64,000 nucleotides of DNA from Gillisella vitis. GTDB taxonomy: Bacteria > Pseudomonadota > Alphaproteobacteria > Rhizobiales > Rhizobiaceae. The first letter of the stretch is position 1, and each line of letters begins with the position of its first letter. The position numbers were made by a program, and so were the translations under genes. The stretch spans positions 1 to 64,000 of the forward strand of contig WPHV01000018.1 in the NCBI GenBank assembly GCA_009744235.1. The letters run 5' to 3'. This document shows positions 8,433-17,291 of the stretch, one piece after another. The notes beneath the pieces are model-generated. The model was not told the origin of the DNA, searched no databases, and was given only the letters and a program-made list of their open reading frames with translations.

Positions 8433-8810
8433 CTATTGCTGTTGCTTGCTTACGTGATCGCAGATATCGCGCGCGAGTGGGGCAAGTTTGCCTGTCTGGC
8501 TTGCGAGTTTGATGTCGCCAAAATTGTCGCAGGTGGCACCCGCTGTTACGCCTTTGCAGGACTTAGTTTCGGCTTTCAGCATTTGTTCTTGATCGGTTGC
8601 TGTCTGCCGCTCTTTATAGGCGTCGAGCGCATCACGCAGATCAGCCGGCCTCAACAGGTCAAGATGCTTTGTCGGACAGATGAGGTTGATCTGCTGCGTG
8701 TAGGCGCGCCAGACGGGATCGGTCGGCTGGCTAACGTCTTTATCGTTTGCGAAAGCGTTACAGGCCATGAAAGTGTTTAAGGTAAGGACTGCAAAGAGCA
8801 CTGCTTTCAT
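8433..8810 (-). CDS. Small exported protein of unknown function (prophage cargo)
   Basis: A 125-residue protein with an N-terminal signal peptide (MKAVLFAVLTLNTFMACNAFA, cleavage probably after ANAFA or nearby). A mature domain follows with four cysteines, including NLICPTKHLDLL, ETKSCKGV, ATCDNF and RDICDHV, that could form disulfides in the periplasm. The ATG at 8810 has GAGGAAG upstream, which excludes the longer frame to 8873. It lies antisense to the late phage genes, paired with another exported protein. I do not recognise a family. It may be a lysogenic-conversion gene. Confidence 0.65.
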   Translation of the reverse strand: MKAVLFAVLTLNTFMACNAFANDKDVSQPTDPVWRAYTQQINLICPTKHLDLLRPADLRDALDAYKERQTATDQEQMLKAETKSCKGVTAGATCDNFGDIKLASQTGKLAPLARDICDHVSKQQQ

Positions 8811-8960
8811 AATGGCTTCCTCACAAGGCCGATGATGATGTTGATACTGCTTGCCAATAAAATGGGAAGGCAACCAAAGCGCACAGGCTTGCCGCCAGCT
8901 CCAACCTCCGAAAACGCGGAGCCATCATGAGCAAGACAGCTAACCGAGGGGACCAGACCG

Positions 8961-9371
8961 TCAGCGGCCTGAATCGATAATTTTGCAAATGCTCGAGCGC
9001 ACAGCGTCCTTGCTGGTGAGCTGACCGGCCTGGATATCAAACACAGCATCGACCCTGACACCTGCGCCTTTCTGGCGGGCGACGACGCGAAGAGTCTGAA
9101 TCCGGCCACTGCCACTCGTTTCCTGGAAGGCGTCAATGGACGACAGATCTTTGTTGATCTTAATCCCGGAGAAACCTTCCGCCGCAACGGCCTGAGCCAG
9201 CTCCTTCAAAACGACGGATGCCTTGGCTTTTGGATATTCCTGCCACGAACGATAACTGAGCGCCGTGACCATAGGAACACCAGTAACTTGGAAATTACTC
9301 TCGCAGGATGCCGCTTGCGCATGTGCCGCAACAGTCAAAAGCATCGACGTGGCTAAGATCACAGTTTTCAT
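8961..9371 (-). CDS. Small exported protein of unknown function (prophage cargo)
   Basis: A 136-residue protein with a clear signal peptide (KTVILATSMLLTVAAHAQA, cleaved before ASCESNF). The mature part has two cysteines near its ends (SCESN and SSICKIID) and a mixed alpha/beta pattern with LKELAQAVAAEGFSGIKI and RVDAVFDIQAGQL. A GAAGAT ribosome site precedes the ATG. It sits upstream of the other exported protein on the same strand and may share a transcript with it, 150 bases apart. Family not recognised. Confidence 0.65.
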   Translation of the reverse strand: MKTVILATSMLLTVAAHAQAASCESNFQVTGVPMVTALSYRSWQEYPKAKASVVLKELAQAVAAEGFSGIKINKDLSSIDAFQETSGSGRIQTLRVVARQKGAGVRVDAVFDIQAGQLTSKDAVRSSICKIIDSGR

Positions 9372-9578
9372 TTTATCTTCAATCCGTTGAATATTGGCCG
9401 ACCTATGACCCGGACTTCAGCGTGAAAGAAGACGGAATGTCAACCGGTACAGATGAGCTAGTTGGAACGCTTGTCCAGATGCTCCTGCGGTTGATGAGCC
9501 TGGCGGTTATCGCTCCCGCCGCGCACGGCCGATCTGGCCGAAACGTAGTTCATAAACCCCTCTAAGGGTATCCCATCC

Positions 9579-12446
9579 ATGGCAATCTTTTCTGGCATCG
9601 CCGCCATTGTCAGCGGCGTGGCGTCGGCACTTGGCGCGGTCTCAACCTTTATCGGCGGTATGGGCATCATCGGCTCGACACTGCTGAAGGCGGCGGTCGG
9701 CGTTGGCTTGAACTATCTGGCCTCGGCTGTGGCGGGCAAGAACAAGGCCTCGACGGCAAGCTTTGCCGTCAATGGGCAATTGCAGTCCGGTGGCACCGTG
9801 CCGCGCTCACTCATTTTTGGCATGACGGCCACGGCTGGTTCTCTGGTTTATGCCAATACCTGGGGCAATGCGGGTAAGACGCCGAATGCCTATCTCACCC
9901 AGGTCATTGCGCTGGCCGATGCGCCGATCAAATCGTTGCTGGTTGCGGTGGTCAATGGCGTGGCCTGCGAGATCGATTTTGACCATCCGCATGCTGAATA
10001 TGGCTGGCCGGTGCTCGATTACCGCAAGGGCAACACCGATTATCTCTGGCTGAAGTTTTACGACGGCACGCAGACCCAAGCGGATAGCTTTCTGGTCAAC
10101 CGCGTCTCGTCCACGGCCCGGCCTTACGAGAATACCCGCGTCGGCCATGGCGTTGCCTATGTGATCGCCACCTCGCGTGTGAACCAGGAGCTGTTTTCCG
10201 GTTTCCCATCCTTCAAGTTCGTGCTGGATGGTATGCGGCTTTATGATCCATCCAAGGATAGCTCGGTCGGTGGCAATGGCACGCAGCGCTGGAGCGACGC
10301 CTCGACTTGGGGCGGCGACGGCGACCGGCTGCCTGTTGTCCAGCTCTATGCCCTGATGCGCGGCATTCGCTGGAACGGTCAATGGCTCTATGGCCTCCAG
10401 ACCGTCACCGAACGGCGCTTGCCTGCCAGTCACTGGATTACCCAGATTGGCAAATGCCGCACCCTGATCGAAGGTGCGGATGGCATGGAGGCCACCTATC
10501 GCTCTGGCGCGGAGGTGCAGGTCAGTGCTGCCATCCAAGACGCGGCGCAAGCGATGCTGACCGCTTGCAATGGGCGGCTTGCCGAGATCGGAGGCACCTA
10601 TAAGCCATTCATCGGCGTGTCGGATGAACCGGTCATGACCTTTACCGACGCCGATATTCTGTCCACCGAAGAGCAGAGCTTTGCGCCGTTCTTCGGTCTG
10701 TCCGATACGGTCAACGGGATCTCCGCGTCCTATCCATCGCAAGATGACGCTTGGAATATGACGGAAGCCCCGCCGCTCTATAACGGCGATTACGAGGTGG
10801 AAGACGGCAACCGCCGTCTGCTGTCGGATGTCAGCTTGGACTTCGTGCCTTACGCTGCCCAGGTGCAGCGGCTGATGCAATCGGCCCTGAAGGAAGCGCG
10901 CCGCGCCCGCCGTCATACCATTTCGATGCCACCAAAGTTCGGGGCATTGGAGCCGGGGGACATTGTCGCCACGTCCAGTAATCGCAATGGCTATGTCGAG
11001 AAGCGGTTTCGGGTGGATGGTGTTCTCGATCAGCCCAACCTTGATGTTGTCCTCGATATCACGGAAGTCGATCCGACCGATTACAGCTGGAACCAGGGCA
11101 CGGATTATAAGCCACCCGTCACCGGCAGCGTGTCCAGCGGGGTGCCTGCTGCGCAACCGATGTACGGCTGGAAGGCCGAACCGGCGACGATCTCTGACGC
11201 CAATGGCAATCCCCGGCGCCCATCCATCAAGGTGATCTGTGCGCCCGATCAGGATGACGTGGCCAATGTCTGGGTGCAGGTGCGCTTGAAGGCAAGCCAG
11301 ATGGTGGTGTTTGACAGCAATGCCACCGCCTATGCCGCCCCGTTTGAGTGGATCTTGAACGGCACGTTCCTGTCGGCCTCGCTCTATCAGGCGCGGGGCC
11401 GGTTCGTGCCTTATTCCAATCGCACCACCGAATGGGGCGACTGGATCGATGTGCTGACACATGATGTGCGGTTTTTGGCTGGGGCCGATTATGATCCGTA
11501 TGAGGGCGCAGTCGGCCTGTCGGGCCTGGACGATGATCTCGCCAGCTATCAGGACTGGATCGGCTCTGGCCTGCGCGATGTGCAGGCAACCGTGGAGGAA
11601 CTGGATGCGCGCATTGCCGGTCTGGATCTGGGAACGGCTTATGCCCGTCAGCAATTGCGCCAGCAGATCAAGGCGGTTGCCGATGGCATCACGGCGGATT
11701 GGAGCCTTGCCGTTGATGTGGTGGCCTCAGCCAATGCAGCCACGGCCAGCCGGGTCGAGACACTGACCGCCAGCTTTAACAGCGTCACGGCCAGCTTTAC
11801 CTCGCAGATCACTGCGCTTGGCAGTGTCGATACAGCTCTTTCAAAGCGCATCGATACCTTGTCGGCCTCGCTCGCGTCGTCGTCATCCAGCTTGTCATCG
11901 CGGGCCGATGCACTGGCCGCAGCCGATACGGCCCTGTCGAGCCGTGTCGATACCCTAACCGCCTCGCTGGCGGATACCAAAACAGGGCTGCAGAATACCG
12001 CCACCGCCGTCTCGACCCTGCAAGCCAGTGTCGCCACCACCAATGGCAATGTCTCATCGATTGCCACAGCGCTGACCTCGCTGACGGCAGCCTCTGCCAG
12101 CGGCGATGTCTCCACTGCCAATTTCCGAATGTCCGCCATGGGCGGGCCTGCGGGCTATGCCCGGATCGGTGCGGAAGCGCGACAGGGCGGCAATGGAAGC
12201 TGGCGCAGTGCGGCCTGGTATCTCGATGTCCCCAATGACGCGAACCTGCCCAGCCGGTTCGTGGTCGAAGCCGGACAATTCCTCGTCGTTGCCGGTGGCA
12301 ATCTCAACAATCCGTTCGTGGTCGATGGTGTTGGGGTGCGGATGAATGTCGCCAATATCGGCACGGTGACAGCTGGTGAGATCCGCAGCTCGAATGGAAA
12401 AATGGTGATTTCGCTCAACGCAGGCACGATTGTGATTTCGTCATGA
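9579..12446 (+). CDS. Phage tail tip / host specificity protein (J-like)
   Basis: A 955-residue protein at the lambda-J position. The N-terminal 60 residues are hydrophobic and glycine-rich (AAIVSGVASALGAVSTFIGGMGIIGSTLL). Then comes a hub-like region with SLIFGMTATAGSLVYANTWG, VVQLYALMRGIRWNGQWLYG and an ARRARRHTISMPPKFGALEPGDIV motif typical of J/phage-tail-3 domains. Residues ~680-850 are a Ser/Thr/Ala-rich coiled coil with repeated LSSRVDTLTASLA units, followed by a compact beta C-terminal domain. It forms the tail tip and contacts the receptor. It overlaps the following fibre gene by four bases. Confidence 0.88.
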   Translation: MAIFSGIAAIVSGVASALGAVSTFIGGMGIIGSTLLKAAVGVGLNYLASAVAGKNKASTASFAVNGQLQSGGTVPRSLIFGMTATAGSLVYANTWGNAGKTPNAYLTQVIALADAPIKSLLVAVVNGVACEIDFDHPHAEYGWPVLDYRKGNTDYLWLKFYDGTQTQADSFLVNRVSSTARPYENTRVGHGVAYVIATSRVNQELFSGFPSFKFVLDGMRLYDPSKDSSVGGNGTQRWSDASTWGGDGDRLPVVQLYALMRGIRWNGQWLYGLQTVTERRLPASHWITQIGKCRTLIEGADGMEATYRSGAEVQVSAAIQDAAQAMLTACNGRLAEIGGTYKPFIGVSDEPVMTFTDADILSTEEQSFAPFFGLSDTVNGISASYPSQDDAWNMTEAPPLYNGDYEVEDGNRRLLSDVSLDFVPYAAQVQRLMQSALKEARRARRHTISMPPKFGALEPGDIVATSSNRNGYVEKRFRVDGVLDQPNLDVVLDITEVDPTDYSWNQGTDYKPPVTGSVSSGVPAAQPMYGWKAEPATISDANGNPRRPSIKVICAPDQDDVANVWVQVRLKASQMVVFDSNATAYAAPFEWILNGTFLSASLYQARGRFVPYSNRTTEWGDWIDVLTHDVRFLAGADYDPYEGAVGLSGLDDDLASYQDWIGSGLRDVQATVEELDARIAGLDLGTAYARQQLRQQIKAVADGITADWSLAVDVVASANAATASRVETLTASFNSVTASFTSQITALGSVDTALSKRIDTLSASLASSSSSLSSRADALAAADTALSSRVDTLTASLADTKTGLQNTATAVSTLQASVATTNGNVSSIATALTSLTAASASGDVSTANFRMSAMGGPAGYARIGAEARQGGNGSWRSAAWYLDVPNDANLPSRFVVEAGQFLVVAGGNLNNPFVVDGVGVRMNVANIGTVTAGEIRSSNGKMVISLNAGTIVISS

Positions 12447-13939
12447 CCAAAACCCTTATTGGCCTCGACTATACCGGCACGGCCTGCATCAAGATCACCA
12501 AGGGGGCCTTCGATCCGGCAACCACCTCGGATGCCGAGAGATCGAAGTTTTACTATTCGTCCAAATGGGCGGCAGACTGCAAAGTCAATACCATCCGCAT
12601 CGGGGCGACCGGAACGTCGCCGCGTGGCTACTATCCGTCCGCCTCGTCCTGGACCTGGTGGAGTTCCGGCAATGGCGATGGCGGCTATCAGGACATCTTT
12701 AAGAAGTCCTATTTTACCGGCCTGATCTATGACCTGCCGCTCTATGACCGCAAGCGGGTCGATGCCAATGGGTTTTATACCCATATGCAGATGCTGGAGA
12801 TGTATTTCGGGAGCAATGACCGAACGCAGGTCTGGAAGCTCGGCGACGGCGGGGCCTATCTGATGGGCTGGGCTGCCGCCAATGCCACCTATACCTTCAC
12901 GGGGTATTTTGGGGCAACGGTCAAACCAACCGAAAGCTCGATCTGGCTATCAGGCACCGACAAGCTGGTCGTCTGGCAATTGCCGGGCGATGAGAACCCC
13001 ATCCAGAACGGCACGCCGCAAGCGGCGGTGTCGGGCCAGCCACAAATCATCATCAGTTCGACTGATCTCAGGGTCAGCAAGCCGGGCTTCGATGTGAATA
13101 CGGCGACGGGCAGCCAGCTGGCATTCAGTTCCTCGCAGATCCCGGCCAAGGTGATTGCCGCCGCCGATATCGCTGTTCCAAAGGGAGCGAGTTATTTTGA
13201 CTGCGGCATGGCGCTGCCCACCGACACGATCATCGAATGCCATTTCTACGCCTCCGGCCAGCCGATCTATTTTCCGTGCCATCCCAACGATGGGCCGTTT
13301 GGTGCAACGTTTCGGGCCAATGGCAATACCGTCGAGTTCTCCAATCCGAACGGGGCCTGCCGGGCGCGGGTGATTGTCTTTGCCGAGGCACCGGCCAGTG
13401 CCACCAGCGGTGCCAACAATGTGCTGCGGCAATTCGATCAGAACGGCCAGCAGGTGGTGCAATTCCTGCGGCCTGGGGCAGGGGCATCGCCGGACTTTGG
13501 CGATATCGTCATCGATAACCGATGGCCAGCCCTGCAAATCGTCAAGGAAGGCTATCTGTCGATCGCCACCGGCAATCAGGCCAATACGATCAGCTATGAT
13601 GCCAGCGGCATGTTCACCTATATCAAATGGTGCACGGTCCACGGCAGCGGCACGGTTGAGGGTGGCTCGTTATCCATCAACACCACCAAGTTCGTGCGCA
13701 CGCCAAGGCTCGGAAAATACCGCACCTATAATGACAGCTGGGGGTCTCCGACCTTCACCGGCGATACCAGCTATGTCCAATACACAGACACGGGCGCGAC
13801 CTTTTACACCTTCCGGGGCAACCCGCTTTACGTCGCTTACTACAATCAAAGCGGCGGCGGGGTGCGCACCGAAACCGTCAACGATGCCGCCGCCATCATT
13901 GGCCTTCGCTACTACGTCTTCGGCGTAGCGCTGCCATAA
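12443..13939 (+). CDS. Phage tail fibre / receptor-binding protein
   Basis: A 498-residue protein starting in the ATGA overlap with the tip protein. It is rich in Gly, Tyr, Trp and Thr with many short beta stretches (YYPSASSWTWWSSGNGDGGY, TYTFTGYFGATVKP, GDTSYVQYTDTGATFYTFRG), as expected of a trimeric beta-structured fibre or side domain. No enzymatic motif (e.g. SGNH, pectate-lyase repeat) is obvious. The place after the J-like gene supports a role in host binding. I do not recognise a named family. Confidence 0.65.
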   Translation: MTKTLIGLDYTGTACIKITKGAFDPATTSDAERSKFYYSSKWAADCKVNTIRIGATGTSPRGYYPSASSWTWWSSGNGDGGYQDIFKKSYFTGLIYDLPLYDRKRVDANGFYTHMQMLEMYFGSNDRTQVWKLGDGGAYLMGWAAANATYTFTGYFGATVKPTESSIWLSGTDKLVVWQLPGDENPIQNGTPQAAVSGQPQIIISSTDLRVSKPGFDVNTATGSQLAFSSSQIPAKVIAAADIAVPKGASYFDCGMALPTDTIIECHFYASGQPIYFPCHPNDGPFGATFRANGNTVEFSNPNGACRARVIVFAEAPASATSGANNVLRQFDQNGQQVVQFLRPGAGASPDFGDIVIDNRWPALQIVKEGYLSIATGNQANTISYDASGMFTYIKWCTVHGSGTVEGGSLSINTTKFVRTPRLGKYRTYNDSWGSPTFTGDTSYVQYTDTGATFYTFRGNPLYVAYYNQSGGGVRTETVNDAAAIIGLRYYVFGVALP

Positions 13940-13986
13940 GGCGGGGCTTTCTCCCCATGTCTTGCATTTCCACCGAAAGGCCTATC

Positions 13987-14178
13987 ATGACCATGAACAT
14001 TCACCCCGATGTCGCCTATCGCGAACTGTCCGCCCAGGCCGACTTTCTGAAGCAGCGCAATCTGGCACTCGCCCAGACCTTGGCCGAGGTCAGCGCCGAG
14101 CGCGACCAGCTGCAAGCCGAACTGAATGCTTTGACCACCACCAATGAGCAGGAGAATGCCGATGGCGCTGCGCAGTGA
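13987..14178 (+). CDS. Small coiled-coil protein in tail fibre cluster
   Basis: A 63-residue protein with one long predicted coiled coil (ELSAQADFLKQRNLALAQTL and AEVSAERDQLQAELNAL). The ATG at 13987 has GAAAGG upstream, which favours it over an in-frame start at 13957. It overlaps the next fibre gene by 17 bases. Size and position suggest a fibre-associated or chaperone-like protein, but this is inference only. Confidence 0.55.
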   Translation: MTMNIHPDVAYRELSAQADFLKQRNLALAQTLAEVSAERDQLQAELNALTTTNEQENADGAAQ

Positions 14179-15232
14179 TTATAGGGCGGGCACGATCTCG
14201 GTTGCCACAGGCGCAACGGCCGTCACCGGCTCCGGCACGGCCTGGTTAACGGCGGGCTTTGCCGAAGGGGATCTGCTGTTTGCCGATGGATATTGCGGGA
14301 TTGTCGGCGCGGTCACCAGCGACACGGCGCTGACATTGGCCCAACCCTGGCGGGGTGGAATGCTGAATGGCGCGGCCTACCGACTGCGCTATCAGGGTGA
14401 CGGGTCGCGGATTTCGGCGCAGGCCCGGCAGTTGATCGATCTGCTGGGCAATTCCGGCAATCTCGAAGCGCTGGGCGGACTTCAAGGCCTTGCCAACCGG
14501 CTCAGCTATTTTACCGGGTCGGGGCAAATGGGACTGACGACACTAACGGCCTTCGCGCGCTCGTTACTCGATGATGCGGATGCCGCTGCGGCGCGTTCGA
14601 CTTTGGGTGCCGTCCAGCAGGGCGGCGGGACTGGCCAAGGAAGCAACAATATCATCAAGATAGGCTGGGCGACCGATGGGTCTGGATTGTTGGCACAGGT
14701 CGATGCCACGCAGATGGGTGCCCTTTGGACAAACGCCTATGTCGAGGGCGATCCGGCTGCCAGACGGGCAAAGCTCGGCGCACAGACCAATCTGGGATTT
14801 ACGCCAGTCCAGCAGGGCGGTGGGACCGGCCAAGGCGGCAACAAAATCTATATCGGCTGGGACGGCACGTCGTTGCGAGGGCAGGTGGATTATGTCGATA
14901 TCGGTCGGATCTGGTCGGATTTTGGGTCGGGGCGACAGATGGCCGCGACCGGTTACCAGAGAATTCCAGGCGGCCCACTGATCCAGTGGGGATCATCGTC
15001 GAACAGCAACTACAGCGACTATTATCAGCCGCTTCCGGTCGCCTTCACGTCGGCATGTTGGGCGGTGGCACCGGTTGCGGACAACGTCATGCCGGCGGCC
15101 AATGCTCTTTCGATCACGGTCTCGCAGCTCACCAAGAACGGCTTTGATATTCGCTCGCGGGTTCTTTCAGCAGGCGGTGCGCTGAGCGGCCACGTCGGCA
15201 CTTTAGTCCATTGGATAGCGATAGGAGATTGA
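14162..15232 (+). CDS. Phage tail fibre protein with repeated GGGTGQG modules
   Basis: About 356 residues. The N-terminus (LRSDYRAGTISVATGATAVTGSG) resembles tail-spike anchoring domains that begin with DYRAGT-like motifs. Residues ~155-255 contain two copies of a VQQGGGTGQG-x-N-x-I-x-IGW module. The C-terminus (QRIPGGPLIQWGSSS ... LPVAFTSACWAV) is a gp53-like/collar receptor-binding domain ending GHVGTLVHWIAIGD. I placed the start at ATG 14162, with AGGAG eight bases upstream; ATG 14156 is also possible. This is a distal, host-range-determining fibre. Confidence 0.78.
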   Translation: MALRSDYRAGTISVATGATAVTGSGTAWLTAGFAEGDLLFADGYCGIVGAVTSDTALTLAQPWRGGMLNGAAYRLRYQGDGSRISAQARQLIDLLGNSGNLEALGGLQGLANRLSYFTGSGQMGLTTLTAFARSLLDDADAAAARSTLGAVQQGGGTGQGSNNIIKIGWATDGSGLLAQVDATQMGALWTNAYVEGDPAARRAKLGAQTNLGFTPVQQGGGTGQGGNKIYIGWDGTSLRGQVDYVDIGRIWSDFGSGRQMAATGYQRIPGGPLIQWGSSSNSNYSDYYQPLPVAFTSACWAVAPVADNVMPAANALSITVSQLTKNGFDIRSRVLSAGGALSGHVGTLVHWIAIGD

Positions 15233-15233
15233 T

Positions 15234-15737
15234 ATGGCGATATACGCGATAGTTGACGCCGATGGCTTTGCGAAAGCGTTTTACGATGACGCGGTTCACG
15301 GCGCTCGGCAACTGCCGGTCTATGGTGAGGTGGGCGAGGTTACTGGTCATCAGCCAAACCCCGACTGCCTGATTCCGAATGAGGCTGTGGAGATCACTCC
15401 AGCGCAGCGAAGCGAGATGCTGAGCTTTCCGTCCCTGCGCAAGCTGATTGACGGGGTTGTGATTGAATACCAGCCACCTCCAGTCGCGCCTGTCATGCCA
15501 ACGCTGACGCCTCGCCAGTTCTGGCTGGCCGCCTCGCGCATTGATGTCAATAAGGCGGATGTACTGGCGTTGGTCGATGCCATGGATGACAAACAGGCGG
15601 CTGCGGATCTACGCATCGAGATTACCGAGGCCGTAAGCTTTGAACGGTCCAATCCTGCCATTGACGAAGTGGCGGTCTTGCTCGGCATTTCCGGTGAGCA
15701 GCTCGATAGCCTTTGGGTATGGGCTGCCGAGTTTTAG
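15234..15737 (+). CDS. Putative tail fibre assembly / fibre-associated protein
   Basis: A 167-residue protein following the fibre gene with a one-base gap and an AGGAG ribosome site. It starts AIYAIVDADGFAKAFYDD, a beta segment seen in fibre-assembly-like proteins. It ends with a helical part containing LTPRQFWLAASRIDVNKADV and a run of acidic and aliphatic residues (VDAMDDKQAAADLRIEI). The PRQFWLAA signature recurs in small proteins placed after phage tail fibres. The chaperone role is inferred from position. Confidence 0.6.
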   Translation: MAIYAIVDADGFAKAFYDDAVHGARQLPVYGEVGEVTGHQPNPDCLIPNEAVEITPAQRSEMLSFPSLRKLIDGVVIEYQPPPVAPVMPTLTPRQFWLAASRIDVNKADVLALVDAMDDKQAAADLRIEITEAVSFERSNPAIDEVAVLLGISGEQLDSLWVWAAEF

Positions 15738-15743
15738 GCGAAT

Positions 15744-16097
15744 TTACGCCAGATCGTCCAGATCGACGCTAAGAGCCTCTGCGATCTTCTTCATCGTCGC
15801 AAAGCTTCCGTCCTTCTTGCCGCTCTCGATCTCGGAAACATAGGGCGCGCTGATACCGGCCTGTTCTGCCAATTCCCGCGCCGTCATCTTGCGAAACGTG
15901 CGCCAGACCTTGACCGGATTTTCACCGGCAAGAAGCTGGTTGACGACTTCGGCGGGAACAAGCTCGTCGTCACCTGCGGCGATATCGGCCTTGACCTTAT
16001 CCGCCGCTGCAATGTCGCTGCGGTCGATCAGGCTTTCGTATTCTGCCAGGGGCAGCACGACTAGCGTTTCGCCGTTCGGGGTAATGATGGTCTGCAT
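15744..16097 (-). CDS. Antitoxin, Xre/HigA-like helix-turn-helix
   Basis: The 117-residue protein has an N-terminal toxin-neutralising part and a C-terminal Cro/C1-type HTH: KMTARELAEQAGISAPYVSEIESGKK followed by MKKIAEALSVDLDDL. The ATG at 16097 is six bases after AGGAG, whereas ATG 16103 is too close to it. It lies nine bases after the RelE-like toxin gene, toxin first, the HigBA-type order. The two genes are antisense to the late phage genes. It probably represses its own operon through the inverted repeat at the toxin start. Confidence 0.85.
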   Translation of the reverse strand: MQTIITPNGETLVVLPLAEYESLIDRSDIAAADKVKADIAAGDDELVPAEVVNQLLAGENPVKVWRTFRKMTARELAEQAGISAPYVSEIESGKKDGSFATMKKIAEALSVDLDDLA

Positions 16098-16106
16098 TGT
16101 CATCTC

Positions 16107-16358
16107 CTATTCGTAGACACTGCCACGCGGGCCGATCTTGAGGATTTCAAGGACGCTGCCTTGATCGTCCATGATCACCCGCCAATCACCTACCCGCAAC
16201 CGGATGTAAGGCGAGCCGGTCAGTGCCTTTACGTTGTTCGCCATGGACTGCGGATCGCTCGCATATTGCTCGATCTTCTGGGTAATCCGCTTTGCCTCAT
16301 TGGTTGGCAGGCGGCGAAGAACCTTCAATGATGATTTGCTATATGCGATCTTTTTCAT
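16107..16358 (-). CDS. Toxin, RelE/ParE superfamily
   Basis: The 83-residue protein has the RelE/ParE pattern: basic N-terminus (KKIAYSKSSLKVLRRLPTNEAKRI), a helix pair, the NNVKALTGSPYIRLRVGDWRVI segment (strand with GxxRLRxGxWRV) and a final ILKIGPRGSVYE strand. RelE toxins cleave mRNA in the ribosome, while ParE relatives block gyrase; the subgroup cannot be decided here. It is first in the operon, just before the Xre antitoxin. The pair may stabilise the prophage or act against other phages. Confidence 0.83.
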   Translation of the reverse strand: MKKIAYSKSSLKVLRRLPTNEAKRITQKIEQYASDPQSMANNVKALTGSPYIRLRVGDWRVIMDDQGSVLEILKIGPRGSVYE

Positions 16359-16375
16359 GAATTAAAGATAGCAAA
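16335..16375. promoter_or_regulatory. Candidate operator of the toxin-antitoxin pair
   Basis: TTTGCTAT (16335-16342) and ATAGCAAA (16368-16375) form a perfect 8-base inverted repeat spanning the toxin start codon on the minus strand. The segment is AT-rich, unlike the surrounding phage genes. Binding by the HTH antitoxin would block toxin transcription or translation. The assignment rests on symmetry and position. Confidence 0.45.
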
Positions 16376-16443
16376 TAGCGAACTAATTTACAACGGGTTG
16401 CGAGAGGATTGCAGCCAAAAAATCCAAGAAAAGGATGATCATT

Positions 16444-17052
16444 ATGGATCGCGCGAAATTCTTCGCGGCGGTACGCACGTCGCTGTTTGGCGGTGCGCTC
16501 ACGCAAAATCAGGTGAATGGTATCACGGCCATTCTCGACGCCTGGCAGGCCAGCACAATGACCGATCTGCGGTGGTTGGCCTATATGCTGGCTACGGCCT
16601 TCCACGAGACTGCCCAAACGATGCAGCCAGTTCGTGAAACGAGAGCGGCTTCGGATAAACAGGCTATCGCCATTCTGGATCGCTCTTGGGCGAAAGGCAC
16701 GATGCCCTGGGTGAAGTCGGCTTATTGGCGGATTGGAGCTGATGGCAAAAGCTGGCTTGGACGTGGCTATGTCCAGCTCACGCACAAGAGCAACTACACC
16801 ACGTTGGGTAATGCTATTGGTGTTGATCTGGTGGCCAATCCAGTTTTGGCGATGCGCGAAGATATAGCCCTGAAGGTGATGTTCACAGGCATGAGTGAAG
16901 GCCTGTTCACCCGCGTCAAGCTGGATGATTTCTTCCAAGGCAACAAGACGGATTGGGTGAATGCCCGCCGCATTATCAACGGCACGGAAAGTGCGGGTGT
17001 CGTTGCCGCCTATGGCAAGGCCTTCCATACAGCTCTGGTGGGGGCGGCATGA
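16444..17052 (+). CDS. Endolysin, glycoside hydrolase family 19 (chitinase/lysozyme-like)
   Basis: The 202-residue protein is a GH19 domain with AYMLATAFHETAQTMQPVRE (general acid E55 in HET and second acid E65) and the conserved KSWLGRGYVQLTHKSNYTTLG block (GRGYVQLTxxxNY), followed by ARRIINGTESAGVVAAYGKAF. GH19 enzymes in phages cut peptidoglycan. There is no signal peptide, so export would depend on the holin-like protein encoded next. The ATG at 16444 with AAGGA upstream is preferred to 16435. The stop overlaps the next start (ATGA). Confidence 0.9.
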   Translation: MDRAKFFAAVRTSLFGGALTQNQVNGITAILDAWQASTMTDLRWLAYMLATAFHETAQTMQPVRETRAASDKQAIAILDRSWAKGTMPWVKSAYWRIGADGKSWLGRGYVQLTHKSNYTTLGNAIGVDLVANPVLAMREDIALKVMFTGMSEGLFTRVKLDDFFQGNKTDWVNARRIINGTESAGVVAAYGKAFHTALVGAA

Positions 17053-17291
17053 ACACCAATCTCCTGCACAACATCATCAACACGCTCATCGCGGCGATCC
17101 CGGCGCTGGCGCTGTTCGACTGGACGGCGTTTTTTAGCGAGGCGGTTTCCTTGAAGATTGTCGGATTGCTCGGCCTTGCCAAGATCCTGATCAACACCTG
17201 GCGCGATGGGCCTGCGGGGATGATGAAGCCCCAGCCTCCGGTTGGTTGGCAACCGGCCCATGACCGCGACGGCAAGGGTGATTGCCGATGA
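17049..17291 (+). CDS. Holin-like small membrane protein
   Basis: The 80-residue protein has one or two hydrophobic helices (LLHNIINTLIAAIPALALFDW and FFSEAVSLKIVGLLGLAKILIN) and a polar C-terminus ending HDRDGKGDCR. It is coupled by ATGA overlaps to the endolysin before it and the Rz-like gene after it. Size and place in a lysis cassette indicate a holin or holin-accessory protein. The family was not identified. Confidence 0.65.
   Translation: MNTNLLHNIINTLIAAIPALALFDWTAFFSEAVSLKIVGLLGLAKILINTWRDGPAGMMKPQPPVGWQPAHDRDGKGDCR

Noticed and set aside
9807..11654. Long open frame antisense to the J-like tip protein
   Set aside because: Composition of a shadow frame and conflict with a well-supported tail gene.
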